A stretch of DNA of 64,000 nt, taken from Stenotrophomonas sp046736075 (lineage in GTDB: Bacteria; Pseudomonadota; Gammaproteobacteria; Xanthomonadales; Xanthomonadaceae). This document shows positions 9,066-17,872 of this stretch, one piece after another. Numbering within the stretch: the first letter of the stretch is position 1; every line of letters begins with the position of its first letter. The DNA is taken from assembly GCF_046736075.1 (NCBI RefSeq), contig NZ_CP177163.1, forward strand, positions 310,001 to 374,000. The letters run 5' to 3'. Below the pieces are notes generated by a model. It worked only from the letters and a program-made list of their open reading frames with translations. It searched no databases and was not told the origin of the DNA. Both the position numbers and the translations under genes were made by a program.

Positions 9066-9833
9066 TCACCGCGTCGCGCGCTCATCGGCACGCAGGGTCA
9101 ACACCTCCACCCCACCGGCGGTCACCAGGACGGTGTGCTCGGCCTGCGCCGACAACCTGCCATCGCGGGTGGTCACCGTCCAGCCATCCTCGCTCATGTC
9201 GATGGCCGCCCGGCCCTGGTTGATCATCGGCTCGATGGTGAAGGTCATGCCCTCCTCCAGCGCCAGTCCATCGCCACGGCGGCCGTAGTGCAGCACCTGC
9301 GGCTCTTCATGCATCTCCCGGCCGATGCCGTGGCCGCAGAATTCGCGCACCACGCTGTAGCCATGCGCCTTGGCGTGCTGCTGGATCGCAAAGCCGATAT
9401 CGCCCAGCGTGGCGCCCGGCCGTACCACACCGATGCCCTTCCACATCGCCTCGCGGGTCACCCGTACCAGTCGCCGGGCCGCATAATCCACCTCGCCGAT
9501 CAGGTAGGTCTTGCTGGAATCGGCGATGTAGCCCCCCTTCTCCAGGGTGATGTCCAGGTTGACGATACTGCCGGCGCGCAGCACGTCCGCAGCCGATGGC
9601 ACGCCGTGGCAGACCACGTTGTCGATCGAGCTGTTGAGCACATACGCGAAGCCGTACTGGCCCTTGCTGGCCGGGCGCGCCTGCAGCTCGTCCACGATGA
9701 AGCGCTCGACCCAGTCGTTGACCTGCAGCGTGCTCATGCCTTCCAGCGGCAACCGGTCCAACGCCTCGAACACCGACGCCAGCAGCCGACCCGCTTCGCG
9801 CATGCGCTGCTGTTCGTCCGGCGTCTTGATCAT
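9066..9833 (-). CDS. map: Methionine aminopeptidase, type I
   Basis: The 255-residue enzyme removes the initiator methionine from nascent proteins in the cytoplasm. The metal ligands of the pita-bread fold are visible: two Asp in VNLDITLEKGGYIADSSKTY, His in REFCGHGIGREMHEEP, Glu in MTFTIEPMIN and Glu in SAQAEHTVLVT. Length matches E. coli Map (264). Its ATG overlaps the stop of the upstream ParD-like gene in an ATGA junction. Since the enzyme is normally essential, a second housekeeping map gene elsewhere in the genome (often near rpsB) is possible and cannot be judged here. Confidence 0.93.
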   Translation of the reverse strand: MIKTPDEQQRMREAGRLLASVFEALDRLPLEGMSTLQVNDWVERFIVDELQARPASKGQYGFAYVLNSSIDNVVCHGVPSAADVLRAGSIVNLDITLEKGGYIADSSKTYLIGEVDYAARRLVRVTREAMWKGIGVVRPGATLGDIGFAIQQHAKAHGYSVVREFCGHGIGREMHEEPQVLHYGRRGDGLALEEGMTFTIEPMINQGRAAIDMSEDGWTVTTRDGRLSAQAEHTVLVTAGGVEVLTLRADERATR

Positions 9834-10042
9834 GCCGGCACCGCCGGCAACAGACCCGGATCGACGCCGGCGGCGCGCAGCTCACGGCTGACGATCTCCT
9901 GGTAGCTCAGGCCGGGGTTCATTTCGCACAGCATGCCGATACGGATCCAGAACCCGGCCTGGGCGTTGATCGAGCGGCCGGACACGCCGCTGGCGCGGCG
10001 CAGGTTGTCGTGCAGCGCGTCATCGATGTTGACGATGCCCAT
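9830..10042 (-). CDS. ParD-like small protein coupled to map
   Basis: The 70-residue protein resembles the ParD-like antitoxin family (PF11903): an N-terminal segment MGIVNIDDALHDNLRRAS like a ribbon-helix-helix, then INAQAGFWIRIGMLCEMNPGLSYQEIV. A good GGAGCACCCGC ribosome-binding site precedes the ATG. No ParE-like toxin is next to it; the gene that follows, overlapping by four bases, is methionine aminopeptidase. An AT-rich dyad just upstream may be its own operator. DNA binding is inferred from the family. Confidence 0.75.
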   Translation of the reverse strand: MGIVNIDDALHDNLRRASGVSGRSINAQAGFWIRIGMLCEMNPGLSYQEIVSRELRAAGVDPGLLPAVPA

Positions 10043-10062
10043 GCGGGTGCTCCAATACGGTC

Positions 10063-10092
10063 AATATACACACCATATATGTTGTATATATT
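10063..10092. promoter_or_regulatory. AT-rich dyad upstream of the ParD-like/map operon
   Basis: The 30-base segment contains TATACA and TGTATA arms around ACCATATATGT, in a region otherwise over 65 percent GC. It lies about 20 bp upstream of the ParD-like start. The position and symmetry fit a core promoter overlapped by an autoregulatory operator; binding is not proven. Confidence 0.4.
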
Positions 10093-10176
10093 CCGTGCAA
10101 GCGCACCGTCGGCGCTGTCGCCGCGTCGCCCAGTCGTGCGAGGATGCCGGCGAAGGCTCCCGCACGGAGGAACGCA

Positions 10177-10560
10177 ATGCGCACGATATTGCTGGTGTCC
10201 TCGGCCGCCGTGGCGGCGCTGGTGGCGGGCGTGGCGCTGGTCGGCTATTCGCCATCGGCCTGCAGTTGCGTGACGCCGATCGATACGCTCACCCACAGCG
10301 CAGGACTGGACCTGCCCGGCGTTGCGGTGCCTGCGGCAACGATAGAGGCTGGCCTCAACCGCACCATGCGCGGCCGCTCGGCCGATCCGGCGTCAACGGA
10401 CTTCCTCTACTACCGCTGCCAGCCACCGTTGCCAGATCGCCTGGTGTGCAGGGTGCCCGTCGAGGAATCGCCCCTGCTCACGCGCGGGCTGGACGTGACC
10501 TACCACACCGTCCGAGGCCGCATCAGCCACGTCAGCGTGCGCCGTTCCGTCTGGCTGTAG
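10177..10560 (+). CDS. Small exported or membrane-anchored hypothetical protein
   Basis: The 127-residue product starts at an ATG with GGAGG seven bases upstream. Residues 3-25 (ILLVSSAAVAALVAGVALVGYS) form a signal or anchor segment. The mature region contains an SACSC cysteine pair and two further cysteines (YYRCQPP and VCRVPVEE), which suggests a disulfide-bonded periplasmic protein. It is not recognised. It is divergent from the ParD-like/map operon and convergent with the CDF transporter gene. Confidence 0.6.
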   Translation: MRTILLVSSAAVAALVAGVALVGYSPSACSCVTPIDTLTHSAGLDLPGVAVPAATIEAGLNRTMRGRSADPASTDFLYYRCQPPLPDRLVCRVPVEESPLLTRGLDVTYHTVRGRISHVSVRRSVWL

Positions 10561-10576
10561 CGGTCGCTGCAGCCGC

Positions 10577-11479
10577 TCAGGTCCACGCCGGGTCGGCGGT
10601 GAAATCGATGGTCAGCCAGAACTCGCTGCCGCGCGCGTCCAGCCGCTCGGCGATCTCGTCGCGCAGCGCATCCACGCTGCCGATGGTGCCGATGACCGTG
10701 TCCGGATGGGTCAGGATGTGGATCTCGACAAACCGCATGCGCCCCATTTTGGCGACGTGGCTGGTGAAATCCAGATAGCCGTGTTCGGCCACAAAGGCCT
10801 TCATCACTGTCTGCACGCGCGCATCCAGCGTGTCCGGTGCCACCTGCAGTACCTCGCGCATGGCCTTCCAGGCACTGCGCAGCGGCACCGGCAGCACCGC
10901 CAGGCTGATCGCAGCCAGCACCAGCGGGTCCAGGTAGGGAATCCAGTGTGCATGCCCGCCGCCGCGCAGCAGCAGCGCCAGCGCAAAGGCCAGCACCACC
11001 GCCAGGCTCATCAACCCGCTCAACAGCCAGGCGCGCACGTCCAGCCACAACAGGGCCGACTGCAGCCGCATCGCGCGGGTCCGCACGAACGCGGCCATCC
11101 CCAGGTTGCTCACGCACAGCACGGCGGCCCACACCAGGGCGGGCCCTGCCTTCACCTCGTGGCCGCCGGTGGTCACGCCGATCACCGCGTTGGCCAGCGC
11201 GTAGATGCACGCCAGCGACAGAATCGCCCCTCCCAGCGCTTCCACCATCGGCTCCAGGTGCCAATAGCCGTACTGGAAGCGCGGGCTTTCTTCCCGCGCC
11301 ACCAGCCGCAGCACCGACAGCGCCACCAGGGTGAGCGCCACATCCACCAGGCTGTACACGCCATCAAACAGGATGGCCTGCGATCCAACCAGCAGGCCAC
11401 CCCCGAAGCCGACGGCGCTGACCGCCATCGTCACCCCGATGGAGAGTTTGAGGACCCGCTGCTCGCGTGCTGTATCCAT
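10577..11479 (-). CDS. Cation diffusion facilitator family metal exporter
   Basis: The 300-residue inner-membrane protein has six predicted membrane segments. The CDF metal-site motif is present in the second segment (FDGVYSLVD, Asp39 and Asp46) and its partner is in the fifth (LWLDVRAWLLSG), where the usual HxxxD reads DxxxW, so the site may be altered. The cytoplasmic C-terminal domain (about residues 205-300) contains VEIHILTHPD. Family members export Zn, Fe, Co or Mn with proton exchange. The metal cannot be set from sequence alone. Confidence 0.85.
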   Translation of the reverse strand: MDTAREQRVLKLSIGVTMAVSAVGFGGGLLVGSQAILFDGVYSLVDVALTLVALSVLRLVAREESPRFQYGYWHLEPMVEALGGAILSLACIYALANAVIGVTTGGHEVKAGPALVWAAVLCVSNLGMAAFVRTRAMRLQSALLWLDVRAWLLSGLMSLAVVLAFALALLLRGGGHAHWIPYLDPLVLAAISLAVLPVPLRSAWKAMREVLQVAPDTLDARVQTVMKAFVAEHGYLDFTSHVAKMGRMRFVEIHILTHPDTVIGTIGSVDALRDEIAERLDARGSEFWLTIDFTADPAWT

Positions 11480-11507
11480 CGCCTGCCGAGGGTCCGTCGC
11501 GCGGGCG

Positions 11508-13802
11508 TCAGACCTTCAGCACCTCCACCTTGTAGGTCGGCGTATCGCCGTCGCGGTCGATGATAAGGCCGTGCACGTCCGACTCGAAGCCCGGGAACCG
11601 TGCGTTCTGCTCACGGGCGATGCGCAGCGACTGGATGATCGGCTCGTCGGTGGCGCCGAAACGCTCGCCCGGCATGATCGTGGGGATGCCCGGCGGGTAC
11701 GGCACCAGCATGGTGCCGGCGATGCGGCCGCTGATCGCTTCGATGTCGACCCGCTCGATCTGCCCGCGCACCAGATGGTCGTAGGCCTCGGCCGGCGTCA
11801 GCACCGGCTCGGGCAGGTCCACGTACATCTCGCGCATCACCTGCGGCACGGCGAACTCGCCGTTGAACGCGTGCAGTGCCTGGCACAGGTCGCGCAGGCC
11901 CCAGCCCGCGTAGGCCTGCGGGTAGTCGGCGGCCAGCTGCGGCAAGGCGCGGCTCAGCGGCGCGTTGCTGTCGTAGAGTTCCTTGAACGCCATCAGCTCG
12001 GTGACCAGCGTGCTCCACTTGCCCTTGGTGATGCCCATCGAGAACAGGAACAGCACCGAGTAGAGATTGGTCTTCTCTACCGTGATGCCACGCGTCCACA
12101 GGAACTTGCTCAGCACCGCCGCCGGGATGCCGCGCTGCCCCATCTCGCCGTCCATCGACAACCCGGGGGTCAGCAGGGTCACCTTGATCGGGTCGATCAG
12201 CACGTAGTCCTCGACCAGTCCGTCGAAGCCATGCCAATGGGCGCCAGGCTGCAGATACCATTCCTCGCGCTTGGCCACCATCGGCGCCGGTGCATCGCCC
12301 TTGGCCAGCGAACGTTCCAGCTTGTCCGGCTGCCACACGCTGAACCACCAGTCGTCACGACCGAGGTCCTCGCGCACGTGCAGCATCGCGCGACGGAAAG
12401 CGATGGCCTCGTCGTGCATTTCCTGCACGAGCGACTCGCCGGCCGCACCTTCCATCATCTTCGATGCCACATCGCACGCGGCGATCACCCCGTAGTGCGG
12501 GCTGGTGGTGGTGTGCATCATGAAGGCTTCGTTGAAGCGTTCGGCGTCCAGCTCGCGGCTGGCGGCATTGCGCACATGGATCATCGACGCCTGCGAGAAG
12601 GCGGCCAGCAGCTTGTGCGTGGAATGCGTGGTGAAGATGATCGCATCCTGCTCGCGCGGCTTGCCCTTGGCCATGCCGTAGTGGTTCTCGTAGAACGGGT
12701 GGAACGCCGCATAGGCGTACCAGGCCTCGTCGAAGTGCAGGAAGTCCACCGCGCTGCCGATCTCCTCGGCGATCTTCTCGGCGTTGTAGCACAGGCCGTC
12801 GTAGGTGGAATTGGTGACCACCGCGATGCGCGGCTTGGAGCCGGCCTTGTAGGCCTTGCTGGCCAGCGGGTTGGCGGCAATGGCCTGCTGCAGCGCTTCG
12901 GGGGTGAACTGGTCCAGGCTGATCGGGCCGATGATGCCGTGCGCGTTGCGGCTGGGCGTGAAGTAGACCGGAATGCCCCCGGTCATGATCAGCGAGTGCA
13001 GCAGCGACTTGTGGCAGTTGCGGTCCACGAACACCACATCGCCGCGGCCGACGGTGCCGTGCCAGACGATCTTGTTGGCGGTGGAGGTGCCGTTGGTGAC
13101 GAAGAAGGTGTGGTCGGCACCGAAGTTGCGCGCCGCCTCGTTCTCGGCCTCCTTGATCGGGCCGCTGTGGTCGAGCAGCGAGCCCAGCTCCGGCACCGAG
13201 ATCGACAGGTCGCTGCGCAGGGTGTTCTCACCGTAGAACTGGTGGAACGCCCGGCCCACCGGCGACTTGGTGAAGGCCACGCCACCGGCATGGCCCGGCG
13301 TGTGCCAGGAATAGTTCGACTCGGCGGTGTGGTGGATCAATGCCTTGAAGAACGGCGGCAGCAGATTCTGCATGTAGTCTTCGGCCGCGCGCATCACCTG
13401 CCGCGAGATGAAGCTCTTGGTGTCCTCGAACAGGAACACATAGCCGTGCACGTACTTGAGCAGCTTGCTCGGCACCTTCTCGATGGTGCGGCGTTCGCCG
13501 TACAGGAACACCGGCAGGTTGCCGCGCCGCGCGCTCTGCTCGCGCAGGAAACCGAGCAGCCGCTGGAACTGTTCCGGCTTGTCTTCGGTTCCGTCGATGG
13601 AGATCAGCACCGCCGAGGCAGCCACATAGGTACGGGCGCCGGCCTGGGCATCGGCCAGGGTGAGGCCGCACAGCACGCGCTGGTCGTTCTTGCGCAGCTC
13701 ATCGACCAGGGCGCGGATCAGGATGCCGCCGATGCGCGGGGACTCGTAATCGTCGTCGATGACGATGATGGGGTAATCAAGCGACTTGAAGTACACAGGC
13801 AT
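11508..13802 (-). CDS. Inducible-type basic amino-acid decarboxylase (arginine/lysine/ornithine)
   Basis: The 764-residue PLP enzyme belongs to the Orn/Lys/Arg decarboxylase major domain family. An N-terminal wing domain (residues 1-130) is followed by the catalytic domain with SNYSWHTPGHAGG, FVTNGTSTANKIV, FDEAWYAY and the PLP lysine Lys397 in THSTHKLL, close to Lys386 of AdiA. It consumes a cytoplasmic proton per decarboxylation. The antiporter and porin genes upstream on the same strand support an amino-acid/amine exchange acid-resistance system. Arginine is the most likely substrate by analogy with AdiA/AdiC, but lysine or ornithine cannot be excluded. An AGGAGA precedes the ATG. Confidence 0.88.
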   Translation of the reverse strand: MPVYFKSLDYPIIVIDDDYESPRIGGILIRALVDELRKNDQRVLCGLTLADAQAGARTYVAASAVLISIDGTEDKPEQFQRLLGFLREQSARRGNLPVFLYGERRTIEKVPSKLLKYVHGYVFLFEDTKSFISRQVMRAAEDYMQNLLPPFFKALIHHTAESNYSWHTPGHAGGVAFTKSPVGRAFHQFYGENTLRSDLSISVPELGSLLDHSGPIKEAENEAARNFGADHTFFVTNGTSTANKIVWHGTVGRGDVVFVDRNCHKSLLHSLIMTGGIPVYFTPSRNAHGIIGPISLDQFTPEALQQAIAANPLASKAYKAGSKPRIAVVTNSTYDGLCYNAEKIAEEIGSAVDFLHFDEAWYAYAAFHPFYENHYGMAKGKPREQDAIIFTTHSTHKLLAAFSQASMIHVRNAASRELDAERFNEAFMMHTTTSPHYGVIAACDVASKMMEGAAGESLVQEMHDEAIAFRRAMLHVREDLGRDDWWFSVWQPDKLERSLAKGDAPAPMVAKREEWYLQPGAHWHGFDGLVEDYVLIDPIKVTLLTPGLSMDGEMGQRGIPAAVLSKFLWTRGITVEKTNLYSVLFLFSMGITKGKWSTLVTELMAFKELYDSNAPLSRALPQLAADYPQAYAGWGLRDLCQALHAFNGEFAVPQVMREMYVDLPEPVLTPAEAYDHLVRGQIERVDIEAISGRIAGTMLVPYPPGIPTIMPGERFGATDEPIIQSLRIAREQNARFPGFESDVHGLIIDRDGDTPTYKVEVLKV

Positions 13803-13817
13803 TCTCCTGGGGCAATG

Positions 13818-15167
13818 TCACGAAAGCTTGGGATTGCTCACCGCGTCCAGCGCCGGCAGCTGGCCGCGCTGGCGGCGGCGCTCCTCGCTGAAGAACGGGT
13901 AGAACACGGTGATGAACAGCACGAACAGGAAGGCGTACTGCACGATGCTGCCGGACGAGCCGAAGATCGCCCACAGGCAGTAGACGACAGTGATGCTGGT
14001 CAGGGCCCAGAACGCGCCGGTATGCACCAGCGTGTGCGAACGCTCGACCACGAAGTAGCAGGCCACGCAGGAATAGATGTAAGGCAGCAGGGTCAGCACC
14101 ACCGCTGCAGAGGTGATCACGTCGAACTGGGCCGACGCGGTGGCCGAGGTGGAGGTCACCAGCACGGCCAGGGTCATCAGCACGGCCACGATCAGCACGC
14201 CCTTGACCGGCACGTCATCCTTGTTGGTCCGGCTGAAGATGCTCGGGAACAGGCCGTCGTCCGAGGCCGCCTTGGCGCTCTGCGCGGTCAGCAGGATCCA
14301 GCCGCCGAGCGAACCGGCCGCGCCGACGAACGCGCACAGGCTGACTGCCGCCCCGCCCCAGCCGCCCACCGCCTTGGCCGCCGCCAGTGCGAACGGCGCA
14401 TCGGACACCTGCAGCTCACCATTGGGCACCATGCCCATGATCACCGACGAGCTTGCGATGTAGGCGATGGCCGCCAGGAACACACCGGCCAGCGTGGCGC
14501 GGGCCACGTTCTTTTCCGGATTCTCGACCACGCCGGCGGTGACCGATGCCGACTCCACGCCGATGAACGCCCACAGCGTCAACGCCGCTGCGCTGGAGAC
14601 CGCGCCGAAGTTGGACTCGCCGGAGACGTTGTAGGCCCCCTTGAAGATGGTCGGATCGAAGAAGAACCAGCCGAAGATCGCGATGCCCAGGATCGGCACC
14701 AGCGCGAAGCTGGTGGTCACCGTCTGCAGCCGGCTGACGAACGACGGTCCGATCACATTGGCGAAGCTCAGCGCCCAGACCAGGGCCAGCACTGCCAGGC
14801 AGCGCGGCAGCGGTTCGGACAGGATCGGGAAGAAGTAGCTGAAGTAACCGACTGCCGCGATCGGAATGGCCACGTTGCCGATCCAGTTGGCGAACCAGTA
14901 GATGGTGTTGGTCTGGAAGCCCATGTACGGGCCGAACCAGTCGCGCGCATAGGCATAGGGCCCGCCCGCCTTGGGCGCCAGCTTGCCGAGCTTGGCGAAT
15001 ACGAAGGCCAGCAGCAGCGCGCCGGCCGTGGTGATCAGCCAGCCCCAGATCGACGCCGTGCCGATCTTGGCCAGGCTGGAGGGCAGCAGGAACACCCCCG
15101 ACCCCATCATGTTGCCGGCCACCAGGAAGGTGGCGCCGACCACCCCGATTTTCTTCGCTTCTGCCAT
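13818..15167 (-). CDS. APC-family amino-acid/amine antiporter (AdiC/CadB/PotE-like)
   Basis: The 449-residue inner-membrane protein has about 12 membrane segments and the APC signatures GNMMGSGVFLLPSSL (segment 1) and GGPYAYARDWFG (segment 3), plus WAFIGVESASVTAGVVENP in segment 6. Length matches AdiC (445) and CadB (444). It should swap an external basic amino acid for the internal amine made by the decarboxylase, whose gene lies 15 bp downstream. The start is the ATG with AGGAGA spaced seven bases upstream; an in-frame ATG 24 bases further up lacks this. Confidence 0.88.
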   Translation of the reverse strand: MAEAKKIGVVGATFLVAGNMMGSGVFLLPSSLAKIGTASIWGWLITTAGALLLAFVFAKLGKLAPKAGGPYAYARDWFGPYMGFQTNTIYWFANWIGNVAIPIAAVGYFSYFFPILSEPLPRCLAVLALVWALSFANVIGPSFVSRLQTVTTSFALVPILGIAIFGWFFFDPTIFKGAYNVSGESNFGAVSSAAALTLWAFIGVESASVTAGVVENPEKNVARATLAGVFLAAIAYIASSSVIMGMVPNGELQVSDAPFALAAAKAVGGWGGAAVSLCAFVGAAGSLGGWILLTAQSAKAASDDGLFPSIFSRTNKDDVPVKGVLIVAVLMTLAVLVTSTSATASAQFDVITSAAVVLTLLPYIYSCVACYFVVERSHTLVHTGAFWALTSITVVYCLWAIFGSSGSIVQYAFLFVLFITVFYPFFSEERRRQRGQLPALDAVSNPKLS

Positions 15168-15218
15168 GACGGTTTCTCCTTTGCCAGGCATGGGCCCGGT
15201 CGTGCCGGGCGTGAGGGT

Positions 15219-16652
15219 TTACTTGATGAAGTTGTATTGCAGGCTGCCCTGCAGCCGCACCGTGTCCGCGCGTTGTCCGCTCTGCTGTTCCAGCTGGCCG
15301 TACAGCAGTTCCATACCCATCGTCCAGGACGGGGCCGGGCTCCACAGCAGGTTGAAGACGCCGTAGCGGCTCTGCCGGAAGGCGTCGGCGGCCAGGGCGA
15401 CATTGCGACCGCTGGTGAGCTGGCCGTAGATCAGGTTGGAGCGCCACAACGGCGACCAGTAGTGCGTGTAGCCCACGAAGCCGCCATACAACGACAACGC
15501 CTGCAGGCGGCCGTCGGCGGTGACCACCGCATCCATGCCCGAACCGGTGAGGTCGGCGGTATAGCGTCCCAGGCCCTTGCCGCCCAATGCGCCGAACAGC
15601 AGCAGATCCTGCTCGCCCATCGACGCCGAGCCGCTCAGCTGCACGCCGCCGCCGAAACGACGGCCATCACCGTCATCGCCGTCGTAGCCCAGGCTGCGCG
15701 CGACCGCACCCAGCTGCAGATGCCCCCAGTCGCGCTCCATGCGGGCGGTGACGGTGACATCGGGCAGCCGGTCCACCCCCATCACCCCCTGCGCCGGCGC
15801 GCTGAGCTGCGTGTCCGGATCTTCGGCGGCCACGGTCACGGTGTTGCCTTTGCCTACTGCGAAGCTGTGATGGATGCCCGCCACAAGCAGATAGCCAGCG
15901 CCGCCCGGCCCGGCGAAGTCCAGCGTGTCGGGCAGGCTGTCGGCGTCCATGAAGGTGGAATAGCCGTAGCCGGCGTAGGTGTTGCCGAGCTGGCCGTACG
16001 CGTGGCGCAGGCGGAACTGATAGCTGTCGCTGCTGCCGAAGAAGTCATTCTCCAGGTAAAAGCGCAGGTTGCCATGCGTGGTCGGGCGCCGCGCTTCGAA
16101 GCTGAAGCGGGTCTGCTTGGCATGCAGCGTGAAGTTGGAGACATCCCGGTGCGCACTGCCCACCGGAATCGACGAGGTGACGAACTGTTCCTGGTCGCCT
16201 GCCGCGCGCGCGTCGGCGATCGCATCGAGTTTGGCGTAGCCACCGATGCGTATCAGCGTATCGGTGCCCGGTACGGCGAAGAAGCCCTTCAGTTCGGGAT
16301 CGGTCGGTCCGGCGGCACTGTCCGGCCGCGACGCGGCGCTGGACGGATCGGCCACCGAATCACGCTGCGGCAGAATTGCCTGCCCGCTGCCGGGTACATG
16401 TGCTGCGGTGGTCGTGGGTGCGGGTAGCGCGGCAACCGCGCCGGGTCCCGGCAACGCGCCTGCGGCCGTTGCCGCTGCGGGACCGGACGTGCTCTGCCCG
16501 GACTCGATGGCATCCAGGCGTTTCTCCATCGATTCCAGCGTCTGCCGCAGCGTCCGGATCTCCTGGCGCAGCGCCTCGGCGGAATCCTGCGCATGCGCCG
16601 GAACAGCCGTCAGCGCGAGCGCACCTGCCAACGTCAACCCACCCAAGCGCAT
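15219..16652 (-). CDS. DcaP-like outer-membrane porin
   Basis: The 477-residue product has a signal peptide (LAGALALTAVPAHAQ), then a coiled-coil of about 35 residues (ALRQEIRTLRQTLESMEKRL) and an Ala/Pro-rich linker. A beta-barrel follows, beginning near ELKGFFAVPGTDTLIRIGGY, the typical DcaP opening. DcaP porins form trimers with a periplasmic N-terminal coiled coil and admit negatively charged or small organic solutes. It lies 51 bp upstream of the antiporter, and the three genes appear to be one operon. The inner ATG is chosen because GGAGG is placed correctly before it. Confidence 0.83.
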   Translation of the reverse strand: MRLGGLTLAGALALTAVPAHAQDSAEALRQEIRTLRQTLESMEKRLDAIESGQSTSGPAAATAAGALPGPGAVAALPAPTTTAAHVPGSGQAILPQRDSVADPSSAASRPDSAAGPTDPELKGFFAVPGTDTLIRIGGYAKLDAIADARAAGDQEQFVTSSIPVGSAHRDVSNFTLHAKQTRFSFEARRPTTHGNLRFYLENDFFGSSDSYQFRLRHAYGQLGNTYAGYGYSTFMDADSLPDTLDFAGPGGAGYLLVAGIHHSFAVGKGNTVTVAAEDPDTQLSAPAQGVMGVDRLPDVTVTARMERDWGHLQLGAVARSLGYDGDDGDGRRFGGGVQLSGSASMGEQDLLLFGALGGKGLGRYTADLTGSGMDAVVTADGRLQALSLYGGFVGYTHYWSPLWRSNLIYGQLTSGRNVALAADAFRQSRYGVFNLLWSPAPSWTMGMELLYGQLEQQSGQRADTVRLQGSLQYNFIK

Positions 16653-16872
16653 TGCATCCTCCATGAAACACAGACAGTGCTGCCCGTCGACGTCGCGCTG
16701 CGACGAAGCAGGTACCGGCGTGGGATTCCCTCCTCATCCCGGATCGCATGTCGCGTTCGGCATGCATACCAGCGGCTTGAGTACCAATGGCGAGGTGAGG
16801 AGTTCGTGAAGTCTGGCGGACGAATCGATGACCGACCCGCGATGCGACGTTGAACCCGTAGAAATACTGAGG

Positions 16873-16914
16873 AATCCGGCATGCGCTACAGCGTAGTGCG
16901 CGCCGGATTTTTCT
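16873..16914 (+). terminator. Rho-independent terminator without an obvious upstream gene
   Basis: AATCCGGC pairs with GCCGGATT around an inner stem CGCTAC/GTAGTG, and five T residues follow on the plus strand. The 359-bp gap between the porin gene and dsbG otherwise shows no coding frame. No plus-strand gene lies upstream, so the hairpin may end a short non-coding RNA, or act weakly for dsbG on the other strand. Confidence 0.55.
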
Positions 16915-17011
16915 CATTGATCCAGATCAACCGCCACCGGCACCATCACGGTGGAGCGGTTCGGCGCACCGGCATTGCACCGGCGCGCGAAGCGAGTGCG
17001 GGCGCCGTGTC

Positions 17012-17833
17012 TCAGCGCGGGCCCATCACCACATCCATGTCCGGACCCTGCGGCATGCCGGCACGACGTTGCAGCATGCCCTTGTCATCCTTGAACAGAA
17101 TGCCCGGCGTGCCCTGGAAGCCCATCTCGATCATCAGCACCTGGTTGGCGTCGAGCTTGTTGGCCACGTCTGCGGTCAGGCTGGCTGCCGGCTTGATGCC
17201 GCCCTGTTCAAAACGATGCTCGTTCTCCAGCAGCGCCGCGCTGGGGTTCGGTGCGGTGAGGATCGCCGCGGCCTTGGCCGGGCTGTCCTCACGGATCACC
17301 CCGACCATGACATGGCGCAGCTGCACCTTGCCGCTGTCCACCCACGGCCGCGCGGCTTCCCAGAACCGGTGGCAGTACGGGCAGTTGGCATCGCTGAAGG
17401 TGTACACCACACGCGGCGCGTCGGCGCGGCCATCGCGCACCCAGGCGCTGGCATCAAGCTTGGCCCACTGGCGCGCGGACATCGGCGCAGCCACCAGGCG
17501 CTCCACCGGTTCGGTGCCGATGTCCTTGCCCTGGGCATCAAACAGGCTGCCCACCAGCACATGCGTGCCGTCCGCCGTCACGTACGCGGCGGCCGGCTGC
17601 TGCCCACCGACCACGCCGGCAAAACCGCGCAGGCCACCGGGCGCATCGAACTCGCCCATCACCTCGAAGCCCTGCTGTTCGATGCTCTTGAGCACCGCCG
17701 GCCGATCGCCCGGCTTGCCGGCGGTGGCTGCGGCAGGCGCCTTCGGCGCCTGGGCCTGGCTGCAGCCGGACAGGCCCAGCAGCAGCGCGGCGCTCAGCAC
17801 GGTACCCAGCGCAGGGAAGGATTTGGACAACAT
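17012..17833 (-). CDS. dsbG: DsbG/DsbC-type periplasmic thiol:disulfide interchange lipoprotein
   Basis: The 273-residue protein has a signal sequence with a lipobox-like LLGLSGCS, so it is probably a lipoprotein. A dimerisation-like N-terminal domain follows, then a thioredoxin-fold domain with the active site CPYC in FSDANCPYCHRFWEAA. DsbG/DsbC proteins reduce or isomerise non-native disulfides in the periplasm. It is 39 bp downstream of a TlpA-like membrane protein on the same strand, which may keep it reduced. The ATG with GGGAG upstream is used. The lipid anchor is unusual, because DsbG is normally soluble. Confidence 0.85.
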   Translation of the reverse strand: MLSKSFPALGTVLSAALLLGLSGCSQAQAPKAPAAATAGKPGDRPAVLKSIEQQGFEVMGEFDAPGGLRGFAGVVGGQQPAAAYVTADGTHVLVGSLFDAQGKDIGTEPVERLVAAPMSARQWAKLDASAWVRDGRADAPRVVYTFSDANCPYCHRFWEAARPWVDSGKVQLRHVMVGVIREDSPAKAAAILTAPNPSAALLENEHRFEQGGIKPAASLTADVANKLDANQVLMIEMGFQGTPGILFKDDKGMLQRRAGMPQGPDMDVVMGPR

Positions 17834-17872
17834 GGCAACTCCCGGGATCAAAAGACAGAAGAACCCGCGCGA

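Noticed and set aside
9066..10042. Classical ParD/ParE toxin-antitoxin pair
   Set aside because: The partner gene is methionine aminopeptidase with all metal ligands, not a ParE-fold toxin.
11331..16427. Plus-strand frame of 1698 codons
   Set aside because: It runs opposite the CDF, decarboxylase, antiporter and porin genes, which have clear family motifs, starts and ribosome-binding sites. The frame is open only because of high GC content.
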